Shown here: positions 24,165-24,249 of the stretch, piece by piece | Layout: every line of letters starts with the position of its first letter | How positions within the stretch are numbered: the first letter of the stretch is position 1 | Assembly (NCBI GenBank): GCA_945834545.1 | Contig: CAMAHO010000009.1 | Location: forward strand, 1 to 24,249 | Length of the DNA stretch: 24,249 bases | Reading direction: 5' to 3' | From: an uncultured Lachnospiraceae bacterium | Lineage (GTDB): Bacteria; Bacillota; Clostridia; Lachnospirales; Lachnospiraceae | Made by a program: the position numbers and the translations under genes | The notes under the pieces: generated by a model | Told to the model about the DNA's origin: nothing | The model's input: only the letters and a program-made list of their open reading frames with translations | Databases searched by the model: none

Positions 24165-24198
24165 CCCATTTCGGATTTGTGTGCCCGCTATGGATTTG
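24165..24198. repeat. Dispersed intergenic repeat, copy C
   Basis: Lies 25 bases after the thiT stop. On the plus strand its core is GGATTTGTGTGCCCGCTA. It shares the flank ATAACTCCC with copy B and about 25 of 34 positions with copy A. Confidence 0.5.
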
Positions 24199-24249
24199 TA
24201 TATTTATATGCAGACCTTGTAGCACCGTCGGTCCTTAGCGAGCGTATTT
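24199..24249. other. Right-edge stretch with no assignable gene
   Basis: These 51 bases hold no open frame I can identify. A short hairpin-like ACCGTCGGT is present. The next gene beyond the edge cannot be called; a minus-strand gene ending near 24206 would fit the layout of the other repeat copies, but this is speculation. Confidence 0.3.

Noticed and set aside
24199..24249. 3' end of a minus-strand gene at the right edge
   Set aside because: Two frames stay open for only 14-18 codons to the edge and match nothing recognisable, so no gene is called.

Overview
The window looks like chromosome from a Clostridia-class Firmicute, most likely a Lachnospiraceae gut or rumen commensal. This is inferred from moderate GC, AGGAGG-type ribosome binding sites, a TPP-riboswitch-controlled ECF thiamine transporter, a TetM-like GTPase of the kind I associate with Clostridia, and intracellular xylan-oligosaccharide glycosidases. 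All genes but one (thiT, right end) lie on the minus strand, so transcription runs mainly right to left. No phage, insertion sequence, CRISPR array, tRNA or rRNA was seen. No stretch longer than about 300 bases lacks a gene.

Right to left. (1) 23344-24140, plus strand: thiT with a consensus promoter, a TPP riboswitch and a terminator-like hairpin whose 3' arm is also the Shine-Dalgarno sequence. (2) 20718-23318: a fusion of a TetM/EF-G-like translation GTPase to a C-terminal NYN nuclease domain that closely resembles Rae1/YacP, the B. subtilis enzyme that cuts mRNA in the ribosomal A site. The domain IV loop that defines tetracycline-protection proteins looks absent, so a ribosome-rescue or mRNA-quality-control role is more plausible than drug resistance. 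This is the most striking item. (3) 12673-20499: three glycosidases without signal peptides, GH3 beta-xylosidase/glucosidase, GH67 alpha-glucuronidase and a very large GH2, behind a good sigma-A promoter. Together they can take apart imported (methyl)glucuronoxylan oligosaccharides. (4) 9585-12661: a MraY-like phosphoglycosyltransferase tightly coupled to the GH2 gene, GreA, and a HAD phosphatase fused to a CPBP/CAAX-type membrane protease. (5) 6111-9476: a family 2 glycosyltransferase, an acyltransferase-3 membrane protein, a DUF3592-like protein and a YghZ/Gpr-type aldo/keto reductase. (6) 2810-6038: an NlpC/P60-type lipoprotein, a DegV lipid-binding protein and a membrane-anchored DNA/RNA non-specific endonuclease. 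(7) 1-2742: a separate promoter, a two-module AAA+ ATPase and a coiled-coil-type protein running off the left edge. The ATPase architecture resembles those of contractile-injection-system clusters, but no structural gene is inside the window.

Between genes there is a degenerate ~34-bp repeat in four places (3588, 6064, 8621, 24165), three of them between a minus-strand stop and the next minus-strand start. Several intercistronic hairpins lack a T-run and look more like RNA processing or stabilising structures than terminators. Start codons were moved from the longest open frame in six genes (NlpC/P60, DUF3592, GreA, GH2, thiT, and implicitly the leftmost gene) on ribosome-binding-site and domain grounds.
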